Origin: JAOUEA01 sp038249195 | GTDB taxonomy: Bacteria; Actinomycetota; UBA4738; HRBIN12 | DNA: 64,000 nt | Direction of reading: 5' to 3' | Assembly (NCBI GenBank): GCA_038249195.1 | Contig: JBBRWM010000013.1 | Location: forward strand, 6,153 to 70,152 | Shown here: positions 25,986-33,609 of the stretch, one piece after another | Position numbering within the stretch: the stretch's first letter is position 1 | How the letters are laid out: each line of letters starts with the position of its first letter | Program-made: the position numbers and the translations under genes | The notes under the pieces: model-generated | Databases searched by the model: none | Seen by the model: the letters and a program-made list of their open reading frames with translations, nothing else | What the model was told of the DNA's origin: nothing

Positions 25986-26584
25986 TGAAGCTCGGACCGA
26001 CCGAGCAGGCGAGGTTGCTCGTGTTCCAGGTGGCCGAGCTGGCGCGGCGCCAGCGTGACCGCGGTCTGCGCCTGAACGCCCCCGAGGCCATCGCGATCGC
26101 CTGCGACGAGATGCATATGGCCGCGCGCGCGGGCGGCTCGTTCGAGGCGGTCGTCGACGCCGGGATGAACGCCGTGGCGCCCGATGACCTGCTCGAGGGC
26201 GTGAGCGCTTGGATCGCCGAGATCCGCTTAGAGGTCCTGCTTGACGAGGGCTCGCGCCTGATCGTGCTCCGCGGGCTCGGCGCCTCGGACGCCGGGTCCG
26301 GTCCCGCCGCGACGGTCATCGCCGAGGGCTCGCTCACCCTCAACGAGGGGTTGCTTTCGTTCGAGCTCGAGGTGACGAACGACTCCGATCACGCGGTCCG
26401 CGTGTCCTCGCATTTCCCGTTCGACCGCGTCAACCGAAGGCTGAGGTTCGAGCGCGCGAACGCCCGCCGATCCCGTCTCGACATCCCGGCCGGCGACACC
26501 GTCCGGTGGGCGCCGGGCGAGCGCAAGGTGGTCCGCCTGGTCAGGGTCGACGACGCGGGGCCGCGGCCGAAGGTTGAAACCTGA
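25985..26584 (+). CDS. Urease-like gamma/beta fusion subunit
   Basis: A 199-residue fusion of UreA (gamma, about 1-100: MKLGPTEQARLLVFQVAELA, then LNAPEAIAIACDEM) and UreB (beta, about 110-199: NDSDHAVRVSSHFPFDRVN). Gamma-beta fusions are known in several bacterial ureases. Urease splits urea to ammonia and carbamate in the cytoplasm. It overlaps the alpha subunit gene by one base. The gamma part diverges from classical UreA (for example its DDLLEGVSAWIAEIRLEV end), in keeping with the divergent alpha subunit. Confidence 0.87.
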   Translation: MKLGPTEQARLLVFQVAELARRQRDRGLRLNAPEAIAIACDEMHMAARAGGSFEAVVDAGMNAVAPDDLLEGVSAWIAEIRLEVLLDEGSRLIVLRGLGASDAGSGPAATVIAEGSLTLNEGLLSFELEVTNDSDHAVRVSSHFPFDRVNRRLRFERANARRSRLDIPAGDTVRWAPGERKVVRLVRVDDAGPRPKVET

Positions 26585-28314
26585 TGCCGGTGCGGATGTC
26601 CCGCGAGGACTACGCGCGCCGCTACGGCCCCACGACGGGAGATCGCGTGCGCCTCGCCGATACCGACCTCTGGGTCGAGGTGGAGGATGACCACGTCGGG
26701 TACGGAGACGAGCCGCTGTGGGGCTACGGCAAGAACATCCGTTCGCGGATGACGCAGTCCGACCGGGCGACGGCCGACAGCGAGCTGGACGTCCTGGTCG
26801 CGGGCGTGCTCCTGCTGGATCCGTTCCTCGGCGTGGTGAAGACCAACATCGGGATCAAGGACGGGCGCGTCGCGGGGATCGGCCGCGCCGGCAACCCGGA
26901 CATCACCTCGGGCGTCGACATGACGATCGGCCCGAACACGCTCCCCATCATGGGCTACGGGCTGATCGCCACGGCGGGCGCCGTGGACAGCCACGTCCAT
27001 CTCATCACGCCGAACCTGGTGCCGGTTGCGCTCGCGGCGGGCGTGACGACGCTGATCACGGCCGGGTTCGAGGAGCCGCCGATGGCGATGGGCATCACCA
27101 TGCGGGCCTTCGAGCACATGCCCGTGAACCTCGGGCTGCAGGCGAGCGCTCGCACCGATGTTCCCGGCGCCGTGGAGCGCTTGATCGAGTCGGGATCGGT
27201 GGGCCTAAAGATCCACGAGGACTGGGGTGCCTACCCCGAGGTCATCGACGCCACCCTCTGGGCGGCCGAGGCCCACGACATCGCCGTGTGCCTGCACACG
27301 GATTCTCTGAATGAGTCGGCCGAGCTCGCGGACACCGTGAGGGCGATCGATGGCCGGGCGATCCACGCCTACCACGTCGAGGGGGCCGGGGGCGGCCACA
27401 TCCCCGACGTGCTCGGACTGGTGGGGGAGCCCAACGTCGTGTGCTCATCCACCACGCCCACGATCCCGTTCGGCCCCTCCACGGCCCGCGAGCACGTCGA
27501 GATGATCATGGCGGTGCACGCGGGCAACCCCGAGGTCCGGGCCGATCTGGAAGCAGCCGCCGAGCGGGTCCGACCGTCGACGATGGCCGCCGAGGGACCC
27601 CTGCACGAGCTCGGTGCCATCTCGATCGTAAACAGCGACTCGCAGGGTATGGGTCGGATCGGCGAGACCGTGCGGCGAACGTTCCAGCTCGCGCACGGCA
27701 TGAAGGCCTGGCGCGCGTCGCAGGAGGGTGCCGGCTTCGCCGCGGCGCCCCAAGTCGCCCACCCGTGGGCCCGACCCCGGCTCGGAGTTCGCGCGGACAA
27801 CGAGCGCGTCCTGCGCTACCTCGCCAAGATGACCGCCGAGCCGGCCATCGTCCATGGGGTCGCGACCGAGGTCGGCTCCCTCCTGCCGGGTCGCATGGCC
27901 GACATCGTCCTGTGGTCGCCGGGCGGGTTCGGTGTGAAACCCGAACTCGTCCTCAAGTCCGGCCATGTCGCGTGGGGCCCCTCCGGGGAGGGGAACGCCT
28001 CGATCGAAGGCGCCGAGCCCGTCATCGTTGGTCCCCATTGGGCCGCGATGGGTGCCGCGGCCGCGAGCGTGAGCGTGACCTTCGTGTCGCGGGCCGCGCT
28101 GGAGTCCGGCCTGCGGGATCGGTTGGGCAGCCACCGCCGGTTCGTGGCCGTCGCCGGAACGCGCGAGGTCCGGCGCTCCTCGCTCGTGGCGAACACCGCC
28201 GTGACTCCCGTCGAGATCGATCCCGTGGACGGCTCGGTCCGGCTGGAGGGCCGAACGCTCGCATGCTCTCCGGCGAGCGAGGTCCCGATGAGCGCACGCC
28301 ACCTCCTGCGCTGA
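26584..28314 (+). CDS. Urease alpha subunit-like protein, divergent
   Basis: A 576-residue UreC homologue. The nickel ligands appear intact: HVH in GAVDSHVHLITP, the carbamylated Lys and His in GLKIHEDWG, His in CLHTDSLNES, HVEGAGGGHIPD, and Asp in VNSDSQGMGRIGE. The mobile flap differs: classical MVCHHLDP is AVHAGNP here, so the flap Cys is Val and the second His is Ala. No ureD, ureE, ureF or ureG lies nearby. It may be a non-classical amidohydrolase of the urease group, possibly linked to the preceding YtcJ-like gene, and not an ordinary urease. Confidence 0.85.
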   Translation: MPVRMSREDYARRYGPTTGDRVRLADTDLWVEVEDDHVGYGDEPLWGYGKNIRSRMTQSDRATADSELDVLVAGVLLLDPFLGVVKTNIGIKDGRVAGIGRAGNPDITSGVDMTIGPNTLPIMGYGLIATAGAVDSHVHLITPNLVPVALAAGVTTLITAGFEEPPMAMGITMRAFEHMPVNLGLQASARTDVPGAVERLIESGSVGLKIHEDWGAYPEVIDATLWAAEAHDIAVCLHTDSLNESAELADTVRAIDGRAIHAYHVEGAGGGHIPDVLGLVGEPNVVCSSTTPTIPFGPSTAREHVEMIMAVHAGNPEVRADLEAAAERVRPSTMAAEGPLHELGAISIVNSDSQGMGRIGETVRRTFQLAHGMKAWRASQEGAGFAAAPQVAHPWARPRLGVRADNERVLRYLAKMTAEPAIVHGVATEVGSLLPGRMADIVLWSPGGFGVKPELVLKSGHVAWGPSGEGNASIEGAEPVIVGPHWAAMGAAAASVSVTFVSRAALESGLRDRLGSHRRFVAVAGTREVRRSSLVANTAVTPVEIDPVDGSVRLEGRTLACSPASEVPMSARHLLR

Positions 28315-28318
28315 GGGT

Positions 28319-28672
28319 CTACCCCCCGTACCGCTCGGCCAAGATCCGCAGACGCTCTCGGCCCTCCTCGGTGAGCCTCGTGGTGAAGTCGGGTCCCGGC
28401 TCGACCAGTTGCTGATAGAACCCGGCCATGCCTCGGCGGTTGTACCCGTGCTCCTCACCGATCTCCAGGAACCGCTGCCGGCTCACCTCCCCGCCTTCAC
28501 GATCGAGCTGATCGAGCACCGTGAACATCATCCTGGCCCAGCGATCGTTCGCCCCGCCGCCGTCGGTGCCCAGATCGAGGCGAGCGCTCCTCGCCTCGTC
28601 GGCCGCCGCCCGTAGCAGGCGTTCGACCCGCTCGAGCCGACGCTCCATGTCGAGCCGTTGCATCTGCGCCAT
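28319..28672 (-). CDS. Hypothetical winged-helix-like protein
   Basis: A 117-residue protein from ATG 28672 with GAGGAGACG upstream. The N-terminal half is a coiled helix (DMERRLERVERLLRAAADEA). The C-terminal half (RFLEIGEEHGYNRRGMAGF, then TTRLTEEGRERLRILAERY) has the look of a winged-helix DNA-binding domain. No ligand site is evident. It converges on the urease-like operon. Confidence 0.6.
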   Translation of the reverse strand: MAQMQRLDMERRLERVERLLRAAADEARSARLDLGTDGGGANDRWARMMFTVLDQLDREGGEVSRQRFLEIGEEHGYNRRGMAGFYQQLVEPGPDFTTRLTEEGRERLRILAERYGG

Positions 28673-28785
28673 CGCGTCTCCTCTCCTCGCCGCGGGCCGG
28701 CGCCCCATGCTACGTCCCTCGCTCCGGAGAGACCGCGACCGCGGTCCGAGCCGCCCAAACGGTGAACCGGTGCGACACTGAAGGC

Positions 28786-29490
28786 ATGTCGACCGCGCCC
28801 CTGCCCGCCGCAGCCGACGGGGTGGGGGTGAGCGTTCGGGGTCTGCGGCACCGATACCGGACGTCCGGGGACGAGCTCGTCGTCCTGCACGGGATCGATC
28901 TCGACGTCATGGTGGGCGGGTACGTGGCGCTCACGGGACCCTCGGGGGCCGGCAAGAGCACGTTGCTGTCGCTGTTGGGTGGGCTGGAGCCGCTGCAGGA
29001 GGGATCCGTGGATGTCGGGGGCCGCGACCTGGCCTCCCTGCGCGGCGACGAGCTCGCCGTGTACCGGCGAGAGACGGTGGGATTCGTGTTCCAGCACTAC
29101 GGCCTGGTCCCTGTGCTCTCCGCCCTTGAGAACGTGGAGCTCTCCCTCGCCTTGTCCGGCGCGGATCGCAGAGCGCGCCGGTCGCGCGCCGGGTCGCTCC
29201 TGGATGCGGTCGGTCTGGGGGACCGGATGGAGCATCGACCCGCGGCCCTGTCCGGCGGCGAACGGCAGCGGGTGGCGATCGCGCGCGCCATGGCGAACGA
29301 CCCGCGGCTGCTCCTTGCCGACGAGCCCACCGGGAACCTCGACGAGGACGCGGCCGCTCAGGTGCTGGATCTGCTCGAATCCATCCGCGCAGACCGCGGC
29401 TGCACGCTGGTGGTGGTCACGCACAACCGCTCGGTGGCTGCCCGGGCAGAACGCCGTCTGCGGCTCGACGCCGGGAGGTGGGTCGCATGA
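28786..29490 (+). CDS. ABC transporter ATP-binding protein (MacB/LolD type)
   Basis: A 234-residue ATPase. Walker A is GPSGAGKST (about residue 56), the Q-loop is FVFQHYGLVP, the signature is LSGGERQRVAIARA, and Walker B is LLLADEPTGNLDE. The DEPTGNLDE form is typical of the MacB/LolD/FtsE group that drives lipoprotein or efflux permeases. Its stop overlaps the permease start (ATGA). Confidence 0.94.
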   Translation: MSTAPLPAAADGVGVSVRGLRHRYRTSGDELVVLHGIDLDVMVGGYVALTGPSGAGKSTLLSLLGGLEPLQEGSVDVGGRDLASLRGDELAVYRRETVGFVFQHYGLVPVLSALENVELSLALSGADRRARRSRAGSLLDAVGLGDRMEHRPAALSGGERQRVAIARAMANDPRLLLADEPTGNLDEDAAAQVLDLLESIRADRGCTLVVVTHNRSVAARAERRLRLDAGRWVA

Positions 29491-30788
29491 GGTGGGCAGA
29501 CGCCCTGCGCCTCGCTCTGGAGAGCGCCACCCGCCGCTTCGGACGTACGGCGCTGACGGTCCTGGCGGTCACGCTCGCGAGCGCCCTGCTCGTGGGCCTC
29601 TCCACGATCGTGGCCACCGCGAACTCCCGCGTGTTCAATCAGGTGAGCAAGGGGGGGCCCATCACGGCGATCCGGGTGGCGGCCGCCCGCGCCAACCCGG
29701 GGCAGCTCGAGACCGACGACTTCCGCCTCGGCCCGCCCTTACGGATCGACGATCAGACCCTGTCCGGCATCGCGGCGCTGCCGGGCGTGGAGGCGGTGGC
29801 GCCGGTGCTCGACCTCGACGTGCTGGCCGTTCCCCCGCCCGAGGCCGGGCTCCGCGAGCCGATCTTCGACCGGATGGTAGGCGTCGACCTGCGGGATGCA
29901 GGGCAGCTCCCCGTGACCGTGTTGGCGGGGCGGCTGCCCGCCGCGGGGCTCTCGAACGAGACCGCGGTCACGCTGAGCTACCTCGACAAGCTGGGCCTCA
30001 CGGCCGACGATCCCTCCGTGGTCCTGGGAACCAGGGTCTCCTTCGCACACCCGCAGGTGATCCAAACCTCCTCCGGCCCCGACTACCGCGGCCGGTGGGT
30101 CTGGGCCACGATCGTGGGCGTCGTAGCTCAGGACGCCGCGCCCGGGATGTTCCTGGTGTCCATCGAGCAGACGGAAGCCGACCGCGCCTGGGCCTTGGGC
30201 GGGACGGGCGACGCAAACTTCGAGCCGCTCCCCGAGTCGCCGTACTCGGCGGCGATCGTGGTGGCGCGTTCCCTCGGCGAGGTCAGGGGGGTGCGGAAGT
30301 CGATCAACGACCTGGGGTATGCGACGAGCGCGCCCGAGCAGCTGATCGCGAACGTGCAGCGCTACCTGAAGGTGGTCGACATCGTGCTCGGCGCGATCGG
30401 CCTGATCGCCCTGATCATCGCTGCGCTGGGCATCACGAACGCGATGCTCGCCCAGGTACGCGAACGCCGACGCGAGATCGGGGTGCTCAAGGCCATCGGC
30501 GCTCGCGACCGCGACGTGCTGCGCGTGTTCCTCCTGGAGGCCGGGTTCGTGGGCGCCCTCGGGGGCGGCGCCGGGACCGTCTTCGGCGTGGCCATCGCGG
30601 CGGCGGTGGGTGCGGTCGTGAACGGCTACCTCACGCAGCAAGGCCTCCAGGGGATCACGCTCTCGGTGCCGCTCGCGATCGTGCTGGCGGGCGTGTTCGG
30701 GGCCACCGCCCTCGCGCTCGTCGCCGGCGTGCTCCCCGCACGCCGCGCGGCGCGGCTCCCCGCCCGGGAGGCGGTGGGCGGCGCATGA
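29487..30788 (+). CDS. ABC transporter permease, FtsX/MacB-like
   Basis: A 433-residue permease: one N-terminal helix, a large extracytoplasmic domain (about 50-290), then three C-terminal helices. The C-terminal FtsX domain shows VRERRREIGVLKAIGARDRDV and the closing LVAGVLPARRAARLPAREAVGG. It pairs with the ATPase upstream and overlaps the SGNH lipoprotein downstream (ATGA). The set likely exports or mechanically transmits to a cell-envelope target. Confidence 0.92.
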   Translation: MRWADALRLALESATRRFGRTALTVLAVTLASALLVGLSTIVATANSRVFNQVSKGGPITAIRVAAARANPGQLETDDFRLGPPLRIDDQTLSGIAALPGVEAVAPVLDLDVLAVPPPEAGLREPIFDRMVGVDLRDAGQLPVTVLAGRLPAAGLSNETAVTLSYLDKLGLTADDPSVVLGTRVSFAHPQVIQTSSGPDYRGRWVWATIVGVVAQDAAPGMFLVSIEQTEADRAWALGGTGDANFEPLPESPYSAAIVVARSLGEVRGVRKSINDLGYATSAPEQLIANVQRYLKVVDIVLGAIGLIALIIAALGITNAMLAQVRERRREIGVLKAIGARDRDVLRVFLLEAGFVGALGGGAGTVFGVAIAAAVGAVVNGYLTQQGLQGITLSVPLAIVLAGVFGATALALVAGVLPARRAARLPAREAVGGA

Positions 30789-31555
30789 GGCGCGGAGCGT
30801 GGTGGCTCCCGCGCGCCGGGCTCGTGGTCATCCTCACCTCCTGCGTGGGCTCCGGTGGGACGCCCCTTGACCCGGGCGCTCCGCCGGTGACGGGCGACCC
30901 GGTCGTGTACGTCGCGATCGGCGCCAGCGAAACGGTCGGCGTGGGCACCGACGATCCCCTCTCGCAGGCCTGGCCGAAGGTGCTGTGGCACTCGGCGCTC
31001 CCCGAGGCCGTGTTCTACGACCTCGGCCGTTCCGGAAGCACGCTGGCGGAGGCACTCACGGAACAGGCCGGCGCGGCCGAAGCGCTCCGGCCCAGCGTGG
31101 TGACGGTCTGGCTGAACGTCAACGACCGGGTGGCGCGCGTGCCGGTGGCGACGTACCGACGCGAGCTCGCGACGCTGTTGGACGGGCTCACGGCCGGCGG
31201 GGCCACGGTGCTGGTTGCCACGACCCCGCGGATCGATGGGCTGCCCGTCTATCGGGCGTGTCGCCCTGATCCGCCGCTCGGCGGGCCCGGATGTCCGGTC
31301 GGCGCGATCCTTCCCCCGCCCACCCAGGTGCGCGCCCTCGTGGACGCCTACAACATGGCGATCCGCGACGAGGCGGCCCGCGCCGGCGCCATCGTGGTGG
31401 ACCTCCAGGCCTTCGGTAACGCGCCGGTCGAACACCCGGACTGGGTGGCGGCCGACGGGTTCCACCCCAGCACCGCCGGAGCACGGGCCGTGGCGAAGGC
31501 GTTCGCCGCCCAGCTCCCTGTGGCGCTGACCACGGCGGCCGCCGCCCCGCGGTGA
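30785..31555 (+). CDS. SGNH/GDSL hydrolase, lipoprotein
   Basis: A 256-residue protein with a lipoprotein signal (LPRAGLVVILTSC, lipobox LTSC). SGNH blocks: VAIGASETVGVG (Ser in block I), TVWLNVND (Asn in block III) and ADGFHPSTAG (Asp-His in block V). Such enzymes hydrolyse esters on lipids or cell-wall sugars outside the membrane. Coupled by four bases to the ABC permease, it may act on the same envelope substrate. Confidence 0.87.
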   Translation: MRRGAWWLPRAGLVVILTSCVGSGGTPLDPGAPPVTGDPVVYVAIGASETVGVGTDDPLSQAWPKVLWHSALPEAVFYDLGRSGSTLAEALTEQAGAAEALRPSVVTVWLNVNDRVARVPVATYRRELATLLDGLTAGGATVLVATTPRIDGLPVYRACRPDPPLGGPGCPVGAILPPPTQVRALVDAYNMAIRDEAARAGAIVVDLQAFGNAPVEHPDWVAADGFHPSTAGARAVAKAFAAQLPVALTTAAAAPR

Positions 31556-31563
31556 TCGCGTGC

Positions 31564-31854
31564 CTACTCCCCGCCGAGGCGTCGTTCAAGGGAACGGTGG
31601 GAGCCCGGCCGGCACGCTTCGTTGAGGAACGGGTAGGGGTCGACGGCGTCCATGATCTGGCTGAACCCCGAGGGAGCCCGGTGTCGCGGTGTCGGCGCGA
31701 CCCACGGATGCCATTCGAAGTGATCGTGCGGTCCCCGGGCATCACCGGTGCTGCCCACGTAGCCCACGATCGTTCCGGCCTTCACGAAGCCCAGGTGTCC
31801 GAAGCGACTGAGGTGATCGTTGCGGACATAGCCGTGGCCGCCGACGACTGTCAC
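31564..31854 (-). pseudogene. C-terminal remnant of M23 peptidase
   Basis: The frame encodes the last part of an M23/LytM-type endopeptidase: GYVRNDHLSRFGHLG, AGTIVGYVGSTGDAR and the zinc-binding PHDHFEWHP, ending in YPFLNEACRPG. The N-terminal half with the first zinc ligands (usual HxGxD) is missing; a stop lies in frame about 30 codons upstream of the matched part. It is therefore a truncated, presumably inactive copy. Confidence 0.6.
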
Positions 31855-31929
31855 TTCGCTCCCATGGGCCGCTGCCGCGGGCCGGACCGCGAGTGTACGG
31901 GTGGCTGGACGCGTCCGTCGGAGGTCCTG

Positions 31930-32499
31930 TTATCGCACGAACGAGTCCACGAGCAGCCAGCCCGCGCCCACGAGCCATGCCGCGGCGGCCACGGGGGCTG
32001 CGACTCGCACCCATCGGGGTGAGCGGATCACGGTGAGGCCCAACAACCAACCCGTCGCCACGACGACGCGCTTGATCCAGATCCAATCGCCCGGCGGGTA
32101 CCGGCGGAGTCTGACGGTATCGATGCACACCCCGAAGTTCGAGTCCAAGACGACGCCCGGGGGGCACGTGTACCGCGGCACCCGTGAGGCGATCAACAGC
32201 ATCCCCAGGATGAAGAGGACGCCGAGGCTCCATGTCCACCCGGTGTCGCCGTCCTCGGCGACGGGCCGACGCCGAACGGACCATCCGACGGCGAAGCCGA
32301 TCCCCGTCACGGCGAGCGCGGTCACGGAGATCAACGCGGCATAGTGCTGTGAGAACGTGCACCCACGCGTGCAGTCCATCGCGGGCACCGCGAACACCAA
32401 GGAGGCCATGCCCACCGCGATCAACGAACCGGCGGTGACGTAACCGGCGAGTCGGCCGGCCGGGGCGATGTCGTCGGGCACGGGCCTGCGGCTGCGCAT
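31930..32499 (-). CDS. Hypothetical four-helix membrane protein
   Basis: A 189-residue protein from ATG 32499. Four hydrophobic segments are present (VTAGSLIAVGMASLVFAV, ALISVTALAVTGIGFAVG, SLGVLFILGMLLIAS and VAAPVAAAAWLVGAGWLLV). Extracytoplasmic loops hold CTRGC and YTCPPGVVLDSNFGVC, likely forming disulfides. No recognised family. The truncated M23 remnant lies downstream. Confidence 0.68.
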   Translation of the reverse strand: MRSRRPVPDDIAPAGRLAGYVTAGSLIAVGMASLVFAVPAMDCTRGCTFSQHYAALISVTALAVTGIGFAVGWSVRRRPVAEDGDTGWTWSLGVLFILGMLLIASRVPRYTCPPGVVLDSNFGVCIDTVRLRRYPPGDWIWIKRVVVATGWLLGLTVIRSPRWVRVAAPVAAAAWLVGAGWLLVDSFVR

Positions 32500-32590
32500 G
32501 GGGCGGAGTGTCCCGCGGCCGGGCCGCCCGGGCAACCGGCACCAGCCCGTCAGGCTCGACACGGCAACCCTTCGGACCGGCCGGACATGC

Positions 32591-32615
32591 GTTTTCCGCG
32601 ACCCACGATCGGGTA
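32591..32615 (+). promoter_or_regulatory. SigB/SigF-type promoter
   Basis: GTTT (32591-32594), 16 bases, GGGTA (32611-32615), 10 bp before the GTG start at 32626. Confidence 0.5.
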
Positions 32616-32625
32616 GGGAGGATGG

Positions 32626-33609
32626 GTGGACATCCAGGCATCCCTTGCGAGGGTCGACGCGTTCCAACAGGGGCGTCGGTGGTTGGCGTTCCCGTTCGCG
32701 GTGCTCAAGAAGTTCTCTGACGACCGCGCTGGAGGGCTCGCGGCCACGATCGCCTACTACGGCTTCTTCTCCGTGTTCCCCCTCCTGTTGGTCCTCGTGA
32801 GCGCATCGGCGCTCCTGTTGCACGGGAACCCCGAGCTCCAGCGGCGGGTGCTGTCGTCGGCGCTCGATCGGTTCCCGGTGATCGGCCAAGACATCGGGGC
32901 GAACGTGCACGCGCTCTCCGGGAGCTGGCTCGCCCTGTTCGTCGGCATGGCGACGGCCCTATGGGCGGGTCTGGGCGCCATCGACGCCACGCAGGCGGCG
33001 ATGGACGCCGTCTGGGATCACCCACGCAGCCGCGGCCCTTCCTTCGTTCGACGCAAGGCCCGCGGGGTCTTCTTGTTGGTGTCGTTGGGCTCGGCCGTGC
33101 TGTTGGGCGGCCTGCTCGCCGGCCTGTCGACGGCGGTGGGGGGCGGCTGGGGTTCGGCGTTGGCCCTCACCTCGGCCACTGCGATCAACGTGGCAACCCT
33201 GTTGGTCACCTTCCGCCTCCTGAGCACGGCGGAGGTCTCCTGGCGCGACGTGCTGCCCGGAGCCGCCGCCGGCGGGGTCGTGTGGACGGCGCTCCAGGCT
33301 CTCGGCGGCGTGCTCGTGGCCCGCCAGGTCCAGGGTGCTTCGGCGACGTACGGTGCGTTCGCCATCGTCATCGGCTTGCTGTGGTGGATATACCTGTCGG
33401 CGCAGATCACGCTCTTCGCCGCCGAGCTCAACGTGGTCCACCGCGATCGGCTCTGGCCGCGGACGTTCTTTGGCGCGCCCGAGCGTGAGGAGGATCGCCG
33501 GGCCTTGGCGCGGCAGGCCGAGGAACAAGCCATGCATCCCACCGAGCGTGTCGAGGTGACGTTTGGGCGGGAGGGCTCCGCAGGTAGATCCACCCCGACG
33601 CCGCCCTAG
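32626..33609 (+). CDS. YihY/BrkB family membrane protein
   Basis: A 327-residue integral membrane protein from GTG 32626 (GGGAGG upstream). Family features include GGLAATIAYYGFFSVFPLLL at the first helix, WAGLGAIDATQAAMDAVWD after helix two, and GAFAIVIGLLWWIYLSAQI near the end. It is the second YihY member in the window but shares little sequence with the one at 16509. Upstream GTTT-N16-GGGTA suggests stress induction. Its last codons overlap the 3' end of the convergent phosphatase gene. Confidence 0.9.
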   Translation: MDIQASLARVDAFQQGRRWLAFPFAVLKKFSDDRAGGLAATIAYYGFFSVFPLLLVLVSASALLLHGNPELQRRVLSSALDRFPVIGQDIGANVHALSGSWLALFVGMATALWAGLGAIDATQAAMDAVWDHPRSRGPSFVRRKARGVFLLVSLGSAVLLGGLLAGLSTAVGGGWGSALALTSATAINVATLLVTFRLLSTAEVSWRDVLPGAAAGGVVWTALQALGGVLVARQVQGASATYGAFAIVIGLLWWIYLSAQITLFAAELNVVHRDRLWPRTFFGAPEREEDRRALARQAEEQAMHPTERVEVTFGREGSAGRSTPTPP

